Below are positions 43,007 to 52,464 of a stretch of 64,000 nucleotides of DNA, one piece after another (the stretch's first letter is position 1; every line of letters begins with the position of its first letter). This DNA comes from Streptomyces sp. RPA4-2. Its GTDB lineage: Bacteria > Actinomycetota > Actinomycetes > Streptomycetales > Streptomycetaceae. The notes under the pieces were generated by a model that had not been told where the DNA came from, made no database searches, and worked only from the letters and a program-made list of their open reading frames with translations. Made by a program: the position numbers and the translations under genes. The DNA lies in assembly GCF_012273515.2 (NCBI RefSeq), contig NZ_CP050975.2, positions 2,852,001 through 2,916,000 of the forward strand. Reading direction: 5' to 3'.

Positions 43007-44137
43007 TCAAGCGCCCCGTACCGCCCGAGCCATCCGCGTCGCCGCCTCCACCCGAGGCCCATTCCGCACCGGCCGCCGCCGAGGATGCACCGTGTTCGCC
43101 AACAGCACGAGAAACGTGCCCGTCGCCGGATCCAGCACCAGCGACGTCCCCGTGAAACCCGTGTGTCCCGCAGCACCGCCCGCCGCCAGGGCCCCCATGA
43201 ACCAGGACTGGCCGATGGCGAAGCCGAGGCCCGGCGGGGTGAGCATCAGCTCGACGAAGTCGGGACCGAGGATGCGCGCGGGCCCGTAGGAACCGCCCGC
43301 GAGCAGCGCGCGGCAGAAGACGGCGAGGTCACGGGCCGTGGAGAAGAGACCCGCGTGCCCCGCCACCCCGCCGAGCGCCCACGCGTTCTCGTCGTGCACC
43401 ACCCCCCGCAGCATCCCGCGGTCCGCCTTGGCCCACGGCCGCCGCTGGTCCTCGGTCGCGGCCGCGTCCGGGCACGGCCCGAAGCGGGTGGCCGTCATTC
43501 CCAGCGGTCTGGTGATCCCGTCCCTGACAAGGACGTCGAGGGCACGGCCGGTGATGCGTTCCAGCACGTGCTGGAGGAGGAGCAGGTTCAGATCCGAGTA
43601 GCGGTACTCCCCCGGCTCGGACGAGGGCCCCTCCGCCCGCAGCATCGCCAGGCGCGCCCTGTCGTCCGGGCAGTCGTACAGCGGGAGTTCGGGCCGCAGC
43701 CCGGAGGTGTGCGTGAGCAGCTGCCGCACGGTGATGTCGTACGCGGAGGCCGCGCGGAACTCCGGCAGGTACGCGCCCACGCGCGCGTCGATGCCGAGCG
43801 TGCCGCGCTCCAGCTGCTGCACCGCGGCGACCGCCGTGAACAGTTTGGTGAGGGAGGCCAGGTCGAAGAGGGTGCGCACGCTCATCGGAAGCCGCTCCGC
43901 GGGCGGCAGTTCGACCCCGGTGTCGGTCTTCTCGTCGTACGACGCGTAGCGCACCGCCCAGCCCGCGGCCTCCTCGACGGCGATGACCGGGCCGCGCCCG
44001 GCGACCACGACGACGCCGGCCGCCCAGGGGTGCGGTCCGCGGGTGAGGGCGCGGACGTCGCGTACGAGATGGCGCAGTTCGGCCGGATCGAGCCCGGCCC
44101 GCTCCGGTGTGTCGACGCGCAGTTTCGGTGCGCTCAG
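43007..44137 (-). CDS. Serine hydrolase of the beta-lactamase/class C family
   Basis: 376 residues. The S-x-x-K motif is SLTK (in FDLASLTKLFTAVAAVQQL), the Tyr motif is YSDLN (RYSDLNLLLLQHVLE) and the third motif is HTGFTG, together giving a class C beta-lactamase/esterase fold. There is no signal peptide, so it may be cytoplasmic. The start is uncertain: no ATG, GTG or TTG lies near the family start, and the best candidate is a CTG at 44137 whose CTGA overlaps the stop of the upstream MFS gene exactly as ATGA would. Coupled to the Bcr-type exporter. Confidence 0.85.
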   Translation of the reverse strand: MSAPKLRVDTPERAGLDPAELRHLVRDVRALTRGPHPWAAGVVVVAGRGPVIAVEEAAGWAVRYASYDEKTDTGVELPPAERLPMSVRTLFDLASLTKLFTAVAAVQQLERGTLGIDARVGAYLPEFRAASAYDITVRQLLTHTSGLRPELPLYDCPDDRARLAMLRAEGPSSEPGEYRYSDLNLLLLQHVLERITGRALDVLVRDGITRPLGMTATRFGPCPDAAATEDQRRPWAKADRGMLRGVVHDENAWALGGVAGHAGLFSTARDLAVFCRALLAGGSYGPARILGPDFVELMLTPPGLGFAIGQSWFMGALAAGGAAGHTGFTGTSLVLDPATGTFLVLLANTVHPRRRPVRNGPRVEAATRMARAVRGA

Positions 44138-45615
44138 CTGTCCGCCGCCTTTCCGTCCGTTCCGGCCGTTCCGGCCGTGGCATCGGTCCCGTCCATGGGC
44201 TGTCCCGTCCGCCAGGGACGGCACAGTCCCATGAAGCAGGCGACGGCCACCAGTACCGCCGCCAGTTGGACGACGGCCATCGGAACGGCGGTGTGCTCTC
44301 CGGCGATGCCGACCAGCGGTGAGGCGACCGCTCCGATGAGGAAGGAGGAGGTGCCCAGCAGCGCGGAGGCGGAGCCGGCGGCGTGCCGTACGCGCATCAG
44401 GGCGAGCGCCTGGGTGTTGGGCAGCGCGAGGCCCATCGCGGACATCAGGACGAACAGGGCGACGGCCACCGGCGCCAGCCCGACCTCGCCGAAGACGCCG
44501 GCGGACATCAGGAGCAGCGCGGTCGCGCCGAGGGCGATGAGGGCGAGGCCCACGGCGAGGACCTTGTCGAGGCCGACCCGGCCGACCAGGAGCTTGCCGT
44601 TGATCTGGCCGACGGCCACCAGGCCGACCGAGTTCACGCCGAAGAGCAGGCTGAAGGTCTGCGGGGACGCTCCGTAGATCTCCTGGATCACGAACGGTGA
44701 GGCCGAGATGTACGCGAAGAGCGCGGCGAAGGCGAAGCCGCCCGCCAGCATGTAGCCGGTGAAGACCCGGTCGGCCAGCAGGGCGCGCATCGAGCGGAGT
44801 GCCTCGCCGACACCGCCGCCGTGCCGGTCGCCCGACGCGAGGGTCTCGGGGAGTTTCGTCCAGACGAGCGCGGTGAGTCCGATGCCGACGGCGGTGAGGA
44901 CGACGAAGACGCCTCGCCAGTCGGTGGCGCGCAGGATCTGCCCGCCGATGAGGGGCGCGACGACCGGGGCGACCCCGGAGATCAGCATGAGGGTGGAGAA
45001 GAAGCGGGCCATCGCCATGCCGTCGTACAGGTCGCGGACGACGGCTCGGGCGATCACGATGCCGGCCGCTCCCGCGAGACCCTGCGCCAGCCGGAAGGCG
45101 ACGAGGAGTTCGACGTCGGGCGCGAGGGCGCACAGGGCGGTGGCGAGGACGTAGACGACCAGTCCGGCGAGCAGCGGTCTGCGCCGCCCCCACTTGTCGC
45201 TCATCGGTCCGACGACGAGCTGGCCGAACGCCATGCCCGCGAGGCACGCGGTGAGCGTGAGCTGCACGGTCGCGGCCGGGGCGTGCAGGGAGCGGGTGAC
45301 CTCCGGCAGCGACGGGAGGTACATGTCCATGGCCAGCGGAGGTGTCGCGGTGAGCCCGCCGAGGATCAGGGTGACGAGAAGTCCGGTACGGCGCAGCGCT
45401 GCGGGGTCGCGCGGTGCGGCGTCCCCCGAACTCGCGTCCCGGGGGCCGGAGTTCTCCGCCGCGGGCGTCGCCCCGGGGTGTACGACGGCGGGCGCCGGGT
45501 CGGCGAAGGCCGCCGAGGTGTCGGCGACGACCGCCGGGCTGTCGGCGACGGCGGTGTTCGGTATGTGCCCCCGCGGACCTTCCTGGTCCCTCGTGGTGCG
45601 CCCGCGCTCGGGCAT
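44134..45615 (-). CDS. Bcr/CflA-type MFS multidrug exporter
   Basis: 493 residues: an unusually long Ala/Pro-rich hydrophilic lead (about 75 residues) and then 12 helices with the Bcr/CflA motifs MDMYLPSLPEV, GPMSDKWGRRRPLLAG (motif A) and RLAQGLAGAAGIVIARAVVRD. It exports bicyclomycin-like compounds or other drugs by proton antiport. The ATG at 45615 has GGGAGGGG upstream; a GTG ten codons earlier exists. Its last four bases are shared with the start of the serine hydrolase gene. Confidence 0.93.
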   Translation of the reverse strand: MPERGRTTRDQEGPRGHIPNTAVADSPAVVADTSAAFADPAPAVVHPGATPAAENSGPRDASSGDAAPRDPAALRRTGLLVTLILGGLTATPPLAMDMYLPSLPEVTRSLHAPAATVQLTLTACLAGMAFGQLVVGPMSDKWGRRRPLLAGLVVYVLATALCALAPDVELLVAFRLAQGLAGAAGIVIARAVVRDLYDGMAMARFFSTLMLISGVAPVVAPLIGGQILRATDWRGVFVVLTAVGIGLTALVWTKLPETLASGDRHGGGVGEALRSMRALLADRVFTGYMLAGGFAFAALFAYISASPFVIQEIYGASPQTFSLLFGVNSVGLVAVGQINGKLLVGRVGLDKVLAVGLALIALGATALLLMSAGVFGEVGLAPVAVALFVLMSAMGLALPNTQALALMRVRHAAGSASALLGTSSFLIGAVASPLVGIAGEHTAVPMAVVQLAAVLVAVACFMGLCRPWRTGQPMDGTDATAGTAGTDGKAADS

Positions 45616-45714
45616 GTGCCCCTCCCTCTCCGAGTGATCCGCCACCTATGCTCTCAGTTCGAACGGAGTGTTCGGGGTCACAGAGCACCAGGGTGACAGA
45701 GCGAAGGGCCGGGA

Positions 45715-46722
45715 ATGACGGGCGAGCACGAGCGGGTGCGGTGGGGGATTCTGGCGACCGGTGGCATCGCCGCGGCGTTCACGGCGGATCTGGTGGACAT
45801 GCCGGACGCCGAGGTGGTGGCGGTGGCCTCGCGGACCGACGCCTCGGCGAAGGCGTTCGCCGAGCGGTTCGGGATCCCCCGGGCGTACGGGGACTGGGCG
45901 TCGCTCGCCGCCGACGAGGACGTCGATGTCGTGTACGTGGCCACTCCGCACTCGGCGCACCGGCAGGCGGCCGGGATGTGCCTTGAGGCCGGGCGTCATG
46001 TGCTGTGCGAGAAGGCGCTGACGCTGAACGTGCGGGAGGCCGAGGAGCTGGTCGCGCTCGCCCGCCGCCACGACCGCTTCCTGATGGAGGCCATGTGGAT
46101 GTACTGCAACCCGCTGGTCCGCAGGCTCAAGGGGCTCGTGGACGACGGTGTGATCGGTGAGGTCCGCACCGTGCAGGCCGACTTCGGGATCAACGGCCCG
46201 TTCCCGCCCTCGCACCGGCTGCGCGACCCCGCGCAGGGCGGCGGGGCGCTGCTCGATCTCGGGGTCTACCCGGTGTCGTTCGCGCATCTGCTGCTCGGGG
46301 AGCCCTCGGGCATCACGGCGAGAGCGGTGCTCTCCGACGAGGGCGTCGATCTCCAGACGGGAGCGGTGCTCACCTGGGAGAGCGGTGCTCTCGCTTCGGT
46401 GCACTGCTCCATCAACGGCAGCACCCCCGTCACGGCCTCCGTCACCGGCTCGCAGGGCCGCATCGACATCCCCGGCGGCTTCTTCTTCCCGGAACGGCTC
46501 GTACTGCACCGCGACGGACGCGACGCGGAGGAGTTCGCGGCCGACCCGGCGCACGGTCCGCGCAACAGCCTCAAGCACGAGGCCGCCGAGGTGATGCGCG
46601 CGCTGCGGGCCGGCGAGAAGGAGTCCCCGCTCGTCCCCCTCGACGGCAGCCTCGCCGTGATGCGGACGCTCGACGCGGTACGCGAGCAGATCGGCGTCCG
46701 CTACCCGGGCGAGACCCACTGA
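45715..46722 (+). CDS. Gfo/Idh/MocA-family oxidoreductase
   Basis: 335 residues. The N-terminal Rossmann fold (WGILATGGIAAAF) is followed by YVATPHSAHRQAAGMCLEAG and the EKP-like motif CEKALTLN, in which Pro is replaced by Ala. The C-terminal beta-sheet domain includes MEAMWMYCNPLV and the GGGALLDLGVYPVSFAHLLLG block with the catalytic region. Such enzymes oxidise sugars, inositols or dihydrodiols with NAD(P). It is divergent from the Bcr exporter, 100 bases apart. Confidence 0.9.
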   Translation: MTGEHERVRWGILATGGIAAAFTADLVDMPDAEVVAVASRTDASAKAFAERFGIPRAYGDWASLAADEDVDVVYVATPHSAHRQAAGMCLEAGRHVLCEKALTLNVREAEELVALARRHDRFLMEAMWMYCNPLVRRLKGLVDDGVIGEVRTVQADFGINGPFPPSHRLRDPAQGGGALLDLGVYPVSFAHLLLGEPSGITARAVLSDEGVDLQTGAVLTWESGALASVHCSINGSTPVTASVTGSQGRIDIPGGFFFPERLVLHRDGRDAEEFAADPAHGPRNSLKHEAAEVMRALRAGEKESPLVPLDGSLAVMRTLDAVREQIGVRYPGETH

Positions 46723-46764
46723 CCGGCCCGACGACCGAACGGACCGACGACCGACAGCGACAAC

Positions 46765-46827
46765 TGACGGCTCACGGCTCACGGCTCACGGCTGACGGCT
46801 CACGGCTCACGGCTGACGGCTGACGGC
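46765..46827. repeat. Nine heptanucleotide tandem repeats
   Basis: TGACGGC and TCACGGC alternate in nine head-to-tail 7-base units after the oxidoreductase gene. The period is not a multiple of three and the array is outside any gene. Similar imperfect units extend a little to both sides. Confidence 0.85.
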
Positions 46828-46921
46828 GACGATTGCAGCTGACGATTGACAGCTCCGGAAAGGGGGCGCGGGACGCGAGGCGCCCCGCGGCCCCGCCATG
46901 CCGTCGATACGCTGCGGCCCC

Positions 46922-47680
46922 ATGAATGCCAAGCAGACGAAGATCGCGGTGGTGACCGGGGCGGGCTCCGGCATCGGCCGCGCGGTGGCCGTCGAACTGC
47001 TGCGCGCCGGCTGGTCGGTGGCCCTGGCCGGACGCCGGGCCGAGCCCCTGGAGGAGACGGCGGCCCTCGTCCCCGAGGCCCCCTCGGTGGCCGTACGGAC
47101 CGACGTCGCCAGGCCCGAGGAGGTGGCCGCCCTCTTCGCCTCCGTGCGCGAGCGCTTCGGGCGGCTCGACCTGCTCTTCAACAACGCCGGAACGTTCGGG
47201 CCGGGCGGCGTCCCGGTCGAGGAGCTTGCGTACGAGGCGTGGCGGCACGTCGTGGACACCAACCTCAACGGCGCGTTCCTGTGCGCGCAGGCCGCGTTCC
47301 GGCAGATGAAGGAGCAGGACCCGCAGGGCGGCCGGATCATCAACAACGGCTCGATCTCGGCGCACGCGCCGCGTCCGCGGTCGATCGCGTACACGGCGAC
47401 CAAGCACGCGATGACGGGTCTGACCAAGTCACTGTCCCTGGACGGGCGTGCGTACCGGATCGCGTGCGGCCAGATCGACATCGGCAACGCGGCGACCGAC
47501 ATGACCTCCGGCATGCGCGCGGGAACGCCGCAGGCGAACGGGGAACTGGCGGTCGAGCCGGTGATGGACGCGGTGGACGTGGCCCGCACCGTGCGGCACA
47601 TGGCGGAGCTGCCACTGGATGCGAACGTGCAGTTCGCGACGGTGATGGCCACCGCGATGCCCTATGTGGGGCGCGGCTAG
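46922..47680 (+). CDS. Short-chain dehydrogenase/reductase
   Basis: 252 residues of classical [15 protein letters not shown] is the cofactor loop, [10 protein letters not shown] the NADP-preferring segment and NNAG the central motif. The catalytic Ser is in [12 protein letters not shown] and Tyr-x3-Lys in [10 protein letters not shown]. The ATG at 46922 is 8 bases after TACGCT (46908-46913), with no Shine-Dalgarno, so the transcript may be leaderless. Substrate unknown. Confidence 0.9.
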   Translation: MNAKQTKIAVVTGAGSGIGRAVAVELLRAGWSVALAGRRAEPLEETAALVPEAPSVAVRTDVARPEEVAALFASVRERFGRLDLLFNNAGTFGPGGVPVEELAYEAWRHVVDTNLNGAFLCAQAAFRQMKEQDPQGGRIINNGSISAHAPRPRSIAYTATKHAMTGLTKSLSLDGRAYRIACGQIDIGNAATDMTSGMRAGTPQANGELAVEPVMDAVDVARTVRHMAELPLDANVQFATVMATAMPYVGRG

Positions 47681-47742
47681 GGCGCGACCGCACGTTTCGT
47701 CAACGTCTCAACTTGCACAAACGGAAGCTGAACCTCCGCACT

Positions 47743-47920
47743 ATAAGACCCGGTAGCGGGCTTATGCTCGTGTCGCCTCCACGAGAGCTTCACACTCGGA
47801 GTGGAGGACTTCGGTACGACCACGGTCCACACCGAGGGGGGAGGCGGCAGCCGTTCCGCGGCCCGGCTGGGGGGCGACCTCGCGCGGGACCGCGAGGTGG
47901 GCCACGGAACGGCTGCCTCC
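47743..47920. ncRNA. Structured intergenic region: three successive hairpins (RNA candidate or double terminator)
   Basis: Hairpin 1: ATAAG-A-CCCG/CGGG-CTTAT at 47743-47765. Hairpin 2: CCTCCAC at 47776-47782 with GTGGAGG at 47801-47807. Hairpin 3: a long bulged stem, 47840-47858 with 47905-47920, enclosing a second hairpin CCTCGCG/CGCGAGG (47878-47897). The last is probably a bidirectional terminator for the two converging genes. Hairpins 1 and 2 are more than terminators need and raise the possibility of a small RNA or a structured 3' UTR. Confidence 0.4.
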
Positions 47921-47946
47921 GCACATTCGACGACCGATCGGCACCG

Positions 47947-49257
47947 TCACCGCTGGTGACGGGCCCCGGAATCTCCCGTGTCCGGGGTTCCCGTCTCCGA
48001 GGTCCCCGTGTCCGAACCTCCCGGGCCGGAAGCCCTCTGCTCCGAGACCGGAGCCTCGCCCGCCGCCCCCGCACGCCGCCGCCTGCGCCACGCGACCGCC
48101 CCGCCCGCGAGCAGCGCGACCGCTCCCCCGGCCCCGCCGACCAGCCCCCATGACGAACCGCTCGTCTCCGTCCGGGCGGGCGCGCCCGCGGCGGCCTTCG
48201 GGGCCTTCCCGGCGGGCGTCGCCCTGGCGCCGCCCTCGCTGAGCGGCGCGACCAGCGTCCCCACGGGACGGGCGTTCGCGCCCTGCCGGAACCCCCAGTC
48301 GAGCAGCGCGGCCGTCTCCTCGTAGACGCCGCTGCCACCGCTCTTCGGGTGCATCACCGTGACCAGGAGGGTTCGGCCGCCGCGGGTCGCGGCGCCGGTG
48401 AAGGTGTTGCCGGCGTGGCTGGTGTAGCCGTTCTTGACGCCGATCAGGCCGTCGTACGTCGGTACGCCCCACGCGCCGGTCAGCAGGCGGTCGGTGTTCT
48501 GGATCTGGAAGGTCTTCTTGCCGCCCGCCGGGAAGTCCGCGGTCCTCGTCGAGCAGTAGGCGCGGAAGTCGGCGTCGGCGAGGCCGTGCCGGGCGAAGAG
48601 CGTCAGGTCGTACGCGGAGGACATCTGGCCCTTGTGGTCGAACCCGTCGGGGCTGACCACGTGCGTGTCCAGGGCCTGCAGGTCGTCGGCCCTGGCCTGC
48701 ATCTGCGCGACCGTGGTGTCCACGCCGCCGTTCATGTGGCTGAGCACGTGCACCGCGTCGTTCCCGGAGCGCAGGAAGACGCCGAGCCACAACTGCTCGA
48801 CGGTGTAGGTGATTCCGGGCTTGACGCCGACGAGGCTGGAGCCGGCGGGGATCCCGGCGAGGTCGGCGTCGGTGACCCGGTGGAGCTCGGTGCGTTCGAA
48901 CTTCTTCAGCACGGTGTCCGCGAAGAGCATCTTCAGCGTGGAGGCGGGCGCCAGCAGTCGGTGCGCGTTGTACGAGGCGAGCACCTCACCGCTGACGTGG
49001 TCGGCGACGAGCCAGGAGCGGGCGGTGAGCCGCTTGGGCAGCCCCGAGGCCCCGCGCACCTGGATGCCGCCGAGGCCCAGCAGGTCACCGCCGATCGTGG
49101 CGGTCCGCGCGGCGGTGCGGGCGGTGGACGGAGTGGCGGAGGGGGTGGCGGCGGCCGCCGGGGACGCGGCGGCCAGCGGGACGGCCGCTGCGAGGCCGAG
49201 CGCGGCGCGGCGGGACAGCACGGCGGCACGCGGGGGAAGCGGAGAGGAATCGCGCAT
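47947..49257 (-). CDS. D-alanyl-D-alanine carboxypeptidase (DacA-like, S11 family)
   Basis: 436 residues. An export signal with twin arginines (SRRAALGLAAAVP) is at about 15-35. Active-site motifs are SxxK at 106-109 (ASTLKM), SGN at 164-166 and KNG at 275-277 (KNG in place of the usual KTG, which occurs in a subset of Streptomyces enzymes). A C-terminal Ala/Gly linker, one transmembrane helix (about 375-395) and a basic cytoplasmic tail anchor it in the membrane. It trims the terminal D-Ala of peptidoglycan pentapeptides. The ATG at 49257 begins the signal. Confidence 0.92.
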   Translation of the reverse strand: MRDSSPLPPRAAVLSRRAALGLAAAVPLAAASPAAAATPSATPSTARTAARTATIGGDLLGLGGIQVRGASGLPKRLTARSWLVADHVSGEVLASYNAHRLLAPASTLKMLFADTVLKKFERTELHRVTDADLAGIPAGSSLVGVKPGITYTVEQLWLGVFLRSGNDAVHVLSHMNGGVDTTVAQMQARADDLQALDTHVVSPDGFDHKGQMSSAYDLTLFARHGLADADFRAYCSTRTADFPAGGKKTFQIQNTDRLLTGAWGVPTYDGLIGVKNGYTSHAGNTFTGAATRGGRTLLVTVMHPKSGGSGVYEETAALLDWGFRQGANARPVGTLVAPLSEGGARATPAGKAPKAAAGAPARTETSGSSWGLVGGAGGAVALLAGGAVAWRRRRRAGAAGEAPVSEQRASGPGGSDTGTSETGTPDTGDSGARHQR

Positions 49258-49570
49258 CTCGGGACCGTACAAAGCCGGTCCGCGCCGCCGTACGGCGGGG
49301 TCACAAAAGAAAGGCACAGCGCTCGCCAAGGCGCGGCAAAGCGGCGGGCCGCACGCCGCATCCGGCCGTCGGGGGCCACCGGCACCCCACCCAACAGGCG
49401 TTTCCTGGCAGTGACCCCTCCGGACCCTGGGAATCAGCTGTCTTAGGCGATATTGATTCCGGACCCGGCTTTCTCAGCTCTCGCACACCTCTTACTCAGC
49501 CCCGGTCAAAGGTTTCTCCATAGCTTGTGGCCGCGCCCACGGCGGGCGCCAAGAACCTTTGGGGAACGGG
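49258..49570. other. Divergent promoter region between the carboxypeptidase and the ABC permease
   Basis: 313 bases. The right half (49440-49540) is AT-richer than its surroundings and probably holds the permease promoter (GGTCAAAGG … CATAGCTT near 49503-49530). The left half is GC-rich with nothing I can name. No gene. Confidence 0.45.
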
Positions 49571-51057
49571 ATGTTTGGCATCTATCTCAAGCGTGAGCTG
49601 AGCCGGCGCAAGAAGGCGGCCCTGGTGATCGCCATGGGTCTGGCGCTCGGAATCGCGCTGGTCATCACCGTCAACTCGGTGTCGGCCGGCATGCAGCAGG
49701 CCCAGGGCAAGGTCCTGAAGTCGCTGTACGGGCTCGGCACCGACATGACCGTCACGAAGGCCCGTCCGGCGGCCACGGGCAGCTCATCCGGGCGGCCGAA
49801 GTTCGATTTCGACGCCAAGGCCGACAGCAGCACGACCCAGAGCTCGGACCGGGTGATGACGCAGGGCGGGCAGTCCCTGAAGTCCTCGCTCGTCACCGAG
49901 GTCGCCGCGCAGAAGGGCGTGTCGAGCGCGGTGGGCGCGCTCAGCCTGAACGTCACCAAGGTCGACGGCTCGTTCACCCGGGGCACGGCGAAGTCCTCCA
50001 CCTCGTCGGGGTCCGCGGGCTCTTCCGGGTCCTCCGGTTCGCAGCAGGGCGGTCCCGGCGGCGGCCAGGGCGGCGGCTCGGGCCAGCCGCAGGTGCAGGG
50101 CGGCGGCGCGTCCTTCGACGTGAACTCGTACTCCGTCGCGGGCGTCGACGTCACCCACCAGGACCTCGGCCCGCTCGCCACCTCGAAGATCACCACGGGC
50201 CGGACCTTCACCGCGTCCCAGACCGACGCGAAGGCCGCGGTGCTCAGCGCGTCGTACGCCAAGGAGAACAAGAAGACGGTCGGGGGGACCCTCACGATCT
50301 CCGGCACCAAGTACACGGTCATCGGGATCGCGACGCCGGACAGCGGCGAGTCCACGACCGACGTCTACCTGCCGCTGAAGCAGGCGCAGACACTGGGCGA
50401 CTCGAAGGACAAGGTCACCACGATCTACGTCAAGGCGACCGACTCGAAGCGGATCGACACCGTCAAGGCGGCCATCCAGAAGAACATCCCGGGGACGACG
50501 GTCACCACCTCCGCGGACCTCGCGTCCACCGTCTCCGGCTCCCTGTCGACCGCCTCGAACCTGGCGACCAGCGTCGGCAAGTGGCTGTCCGTCGCGGTGC
50601 TCGTGGCCGCGTTCCTGGTGGCGGCGCTGCTCACCTCGTCCGCCGTGTCCCGCCGGGTGCGCGAGTTCGGCACCCTCAAGGCGCTCGGCTGGCCGTCCCG
50701 CAGGGTCACCCGCCAGGTCGTCGGTGAGTCCGTCGTCAACGGTCTGCTCGGCGGCGCGCTCGGCATCGCCCTCGGCCTCGGCGCGGCGTACGCGGTGACG
50801 GCGATCAGCCCGAAGCTGACCGCGGAGCTCGGCTCCACCGGCGGTGGCGGCATGGGCGGCGGGCCCGGGGGCGGCGGGCCCGGCTTAAGCAGACGGTCAA
50901 GAACACCATGGAGATCGCGCTCTCCGCGCCGGTCTCGGTGACCACCATCGCGCTCGCGGCGGGCCTGGCCATCGCGGGCGGTCTCGTCGCCGGCGCGATG
51001 GGCGGCTGGCGCGCCTCCCGGATGCGCCCCGCGGACGCGCTGCGCAGCGTCGCCTAG
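49571..51057 (+). pseudogene. MacB/FtsX-type ABC transporter permease with one frameshift
   Basis: Frame 1 (49571-50883) encodes an N-terminal transmembrane helix, a large extracytoplasmic domain with a Gly/Ser/Gln-rich insert (about residues 140-185), and helices 2 and 3 (VSRRVREFGTLKALGWPSRRV is the FtsX signature). At about 50884 the frame breaks in a GC-rich glycine-codon tract. The remaining C-terminal helix and the tail GGWRASRMRPADALRSVA follow in another frame to 51057. Restoring one C (CCGGCCTTAAG for CCGGCTTAAG) rejoins them. It may be a sequencing indel; with the paired ATPase intact the system is probably functional. Confidence 0.85.
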
Positions 51058-51175
51058 GACGTGTCGCGCGGCTCGCGCGGCCCCCTCCCCGGGCGGAGAA
51101 CACCCCGAGCCGGGGCGCCGCGTCCCCTTCGCCCCCCGATCGCGGCGCCCCATCCCTTCATCTTCGGAGAACCTC

Positions 51176-51892
51176 ATGTACAAGCTCACCGGCGTCACCA
51201 AGCGCTACACGCGGGGCAAGGAGACGGTGGAGGCGCTGCGCGGCGTCGACCTCGCCATCGAGGACGGCGACCAGCTCGTCATCCAGGGCCCCACCGGCGG
51301 CGGCAAGTCGACCCTGCTCCAGATGATCGGCGGCCTGGACCGGCCGTCCTCCGGCAGTGTCGAGCTGGACGGCGTCGACCTCGCCTCCGTCAGCGAGGCC
51401 CGGCTGACGCGGCTGCGCGCCGAGAAGATCGGCATCATCTTCCAGTCGTTCAACCTCATCCCGACGCTGACCGCGCAGGAGAACGTCGAGACCGCGCTCG
51501 TACCGCTCGGGGTGAAGTCCGCGCAGCGACGGGAGCGCGCCGCCGAGGCACTGCGGTCGGTCGGTCTGGGCGAGCGCCTGACGCACGCGCCGTCCGAACT
51601 CTCCGGCGGCCAGCAGCAGCGTGTCGCCATCGCGCGTGCCCTGGTCAAGAAGCCGAAGGTGCTCCTCGCGGACGAACCGACCGGCAACCTGGACGAGGGC
51701 ACCCGTGACGACATCATGGGGCTGCTGGAGGGGTTGTGGCACGAGTACGGGCTGACCTTCGTCCTGGTCACCCACGACTCGTCGATCGCCCGCCGCGCAC
51801 CGCGCCTCGCCACCATCACGGCGGGGCGGATCACGCTCACCGAGCGGGGCGGCGGCACGCGGCACACCGAGACCCGGCACTCCGTCGGCTGA
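51176..51892 (+). CDS. ABC transporter ATP-binding protein, MacB/LolD-like
   Basis: 238 residues: Walker A GPTGGGKST (Thr/Gly variant of GPSGSGKST), Q-loop IFQSFNLIPTLTAQENV, signature LSGGQQQRVAIARAL, Walker B VLLADEPTGNLDEGT and H-loop VTHDSS. It partners the FtsX-type permease upstream (118 bases). Such systems act as mechanotransducers or exporters at the envelope rather than as classic importers. Confidence 0.93.
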   Translation: MYKLTGVTKRYTRGKETVEALRGVDLAIEDGDQLVIQGPTGGGKSTLLQMIGGLDRPSSGSVELDGVDLASVSEARLTRLRAEKIGIIFQSFNLIPTLTAQENVETALVPLGVKSAQRRERAAEALRSVGLGERLTHAPSELSGGQQQRVAIARALVKKPKVLLADEPTGNLDEGTRDDIMGLLEGLWHEYGLTFVLVTHDSSIARRAPRLATITAGRITLTERGGGTRHTETRHSVG

Positions 51893-51939
51893 GGTGAGGG
51901 CGGCCGACGACGGTGAGGGGACCGTTCTCCGTACGGGCG

Positions 51940-52263
51940 TTACGCCTGGCCCGTCTCGAAGCGGGTGATCCTGCCGTCGTCGACGGTGAAGCTCCACCGC
52001 GTCTTCATCTCGCCCCAGGTGTCGTTGCTGTAGCGGACGACGAGGGCATGGCCCGTCCGGGACTCGTTGTCGACGTCCATGTGGCCGTGGGAGGAGAAGA
52101 TCTCCTGCTCGGTCCAGTCGGCGAGGTCCCGGTCGGAGCCGTCGTCGGACATGGTCGCACCGGGCGCGAGGACGGCCTCGAACGCCTCTCGGTCGTGGGC
52201 GTTCACAGCGGTGACGAAGGCCCGCACGGCCGGATCGCTGAGTCTGGCTACCTGAATCGTCAT
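51940..52263 (-). CDS. NTF2-like (SnoaL-fold) protein
   Basis: 107 residues. FVTAVNAHDREAFEAVLAPGATMSDDG is the typical first helix-strand of nuclear-transport-factor-2-like proteins, and GHALVVRYSNDTWGEMKTRWSFTVDDGRI gives the beta-sheet. Small members of this fold serve as enzymes or ligand-binding proteins; no catalytic residues can be assigned. The ATG at 52263 starts the fold. Confidence 0.85.
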   Translation of the reverse strand: MTIQVARLSDPAVRAFVTAVNAHDREAFEAVLAPGATMSDDGSDRDLADWTEQEIFSSHGHMDVDNESRTGHALVVRYSNDTWGEMKTRWSFTVDDGRITRFETGQA

Positions 52264-52464
52264 GGCAGTCAGCGTCACACCGCTCCCGTCGGGCCGCCAC
52301 CCGTCCCGTCCGGGTGGCGGACCCCGGTCGGCCACCCGGAGGACCACCTGGACGGCACCCGAACAGCCGCGCGCGCCGGGTGCGGGACGGCGGCGCGCGC
52401 GACGGTGGACGAAGGCCGGCGGAGGAAGCATGCCGTCATCTCGCGAACCCGGTTGGGAGTCACC

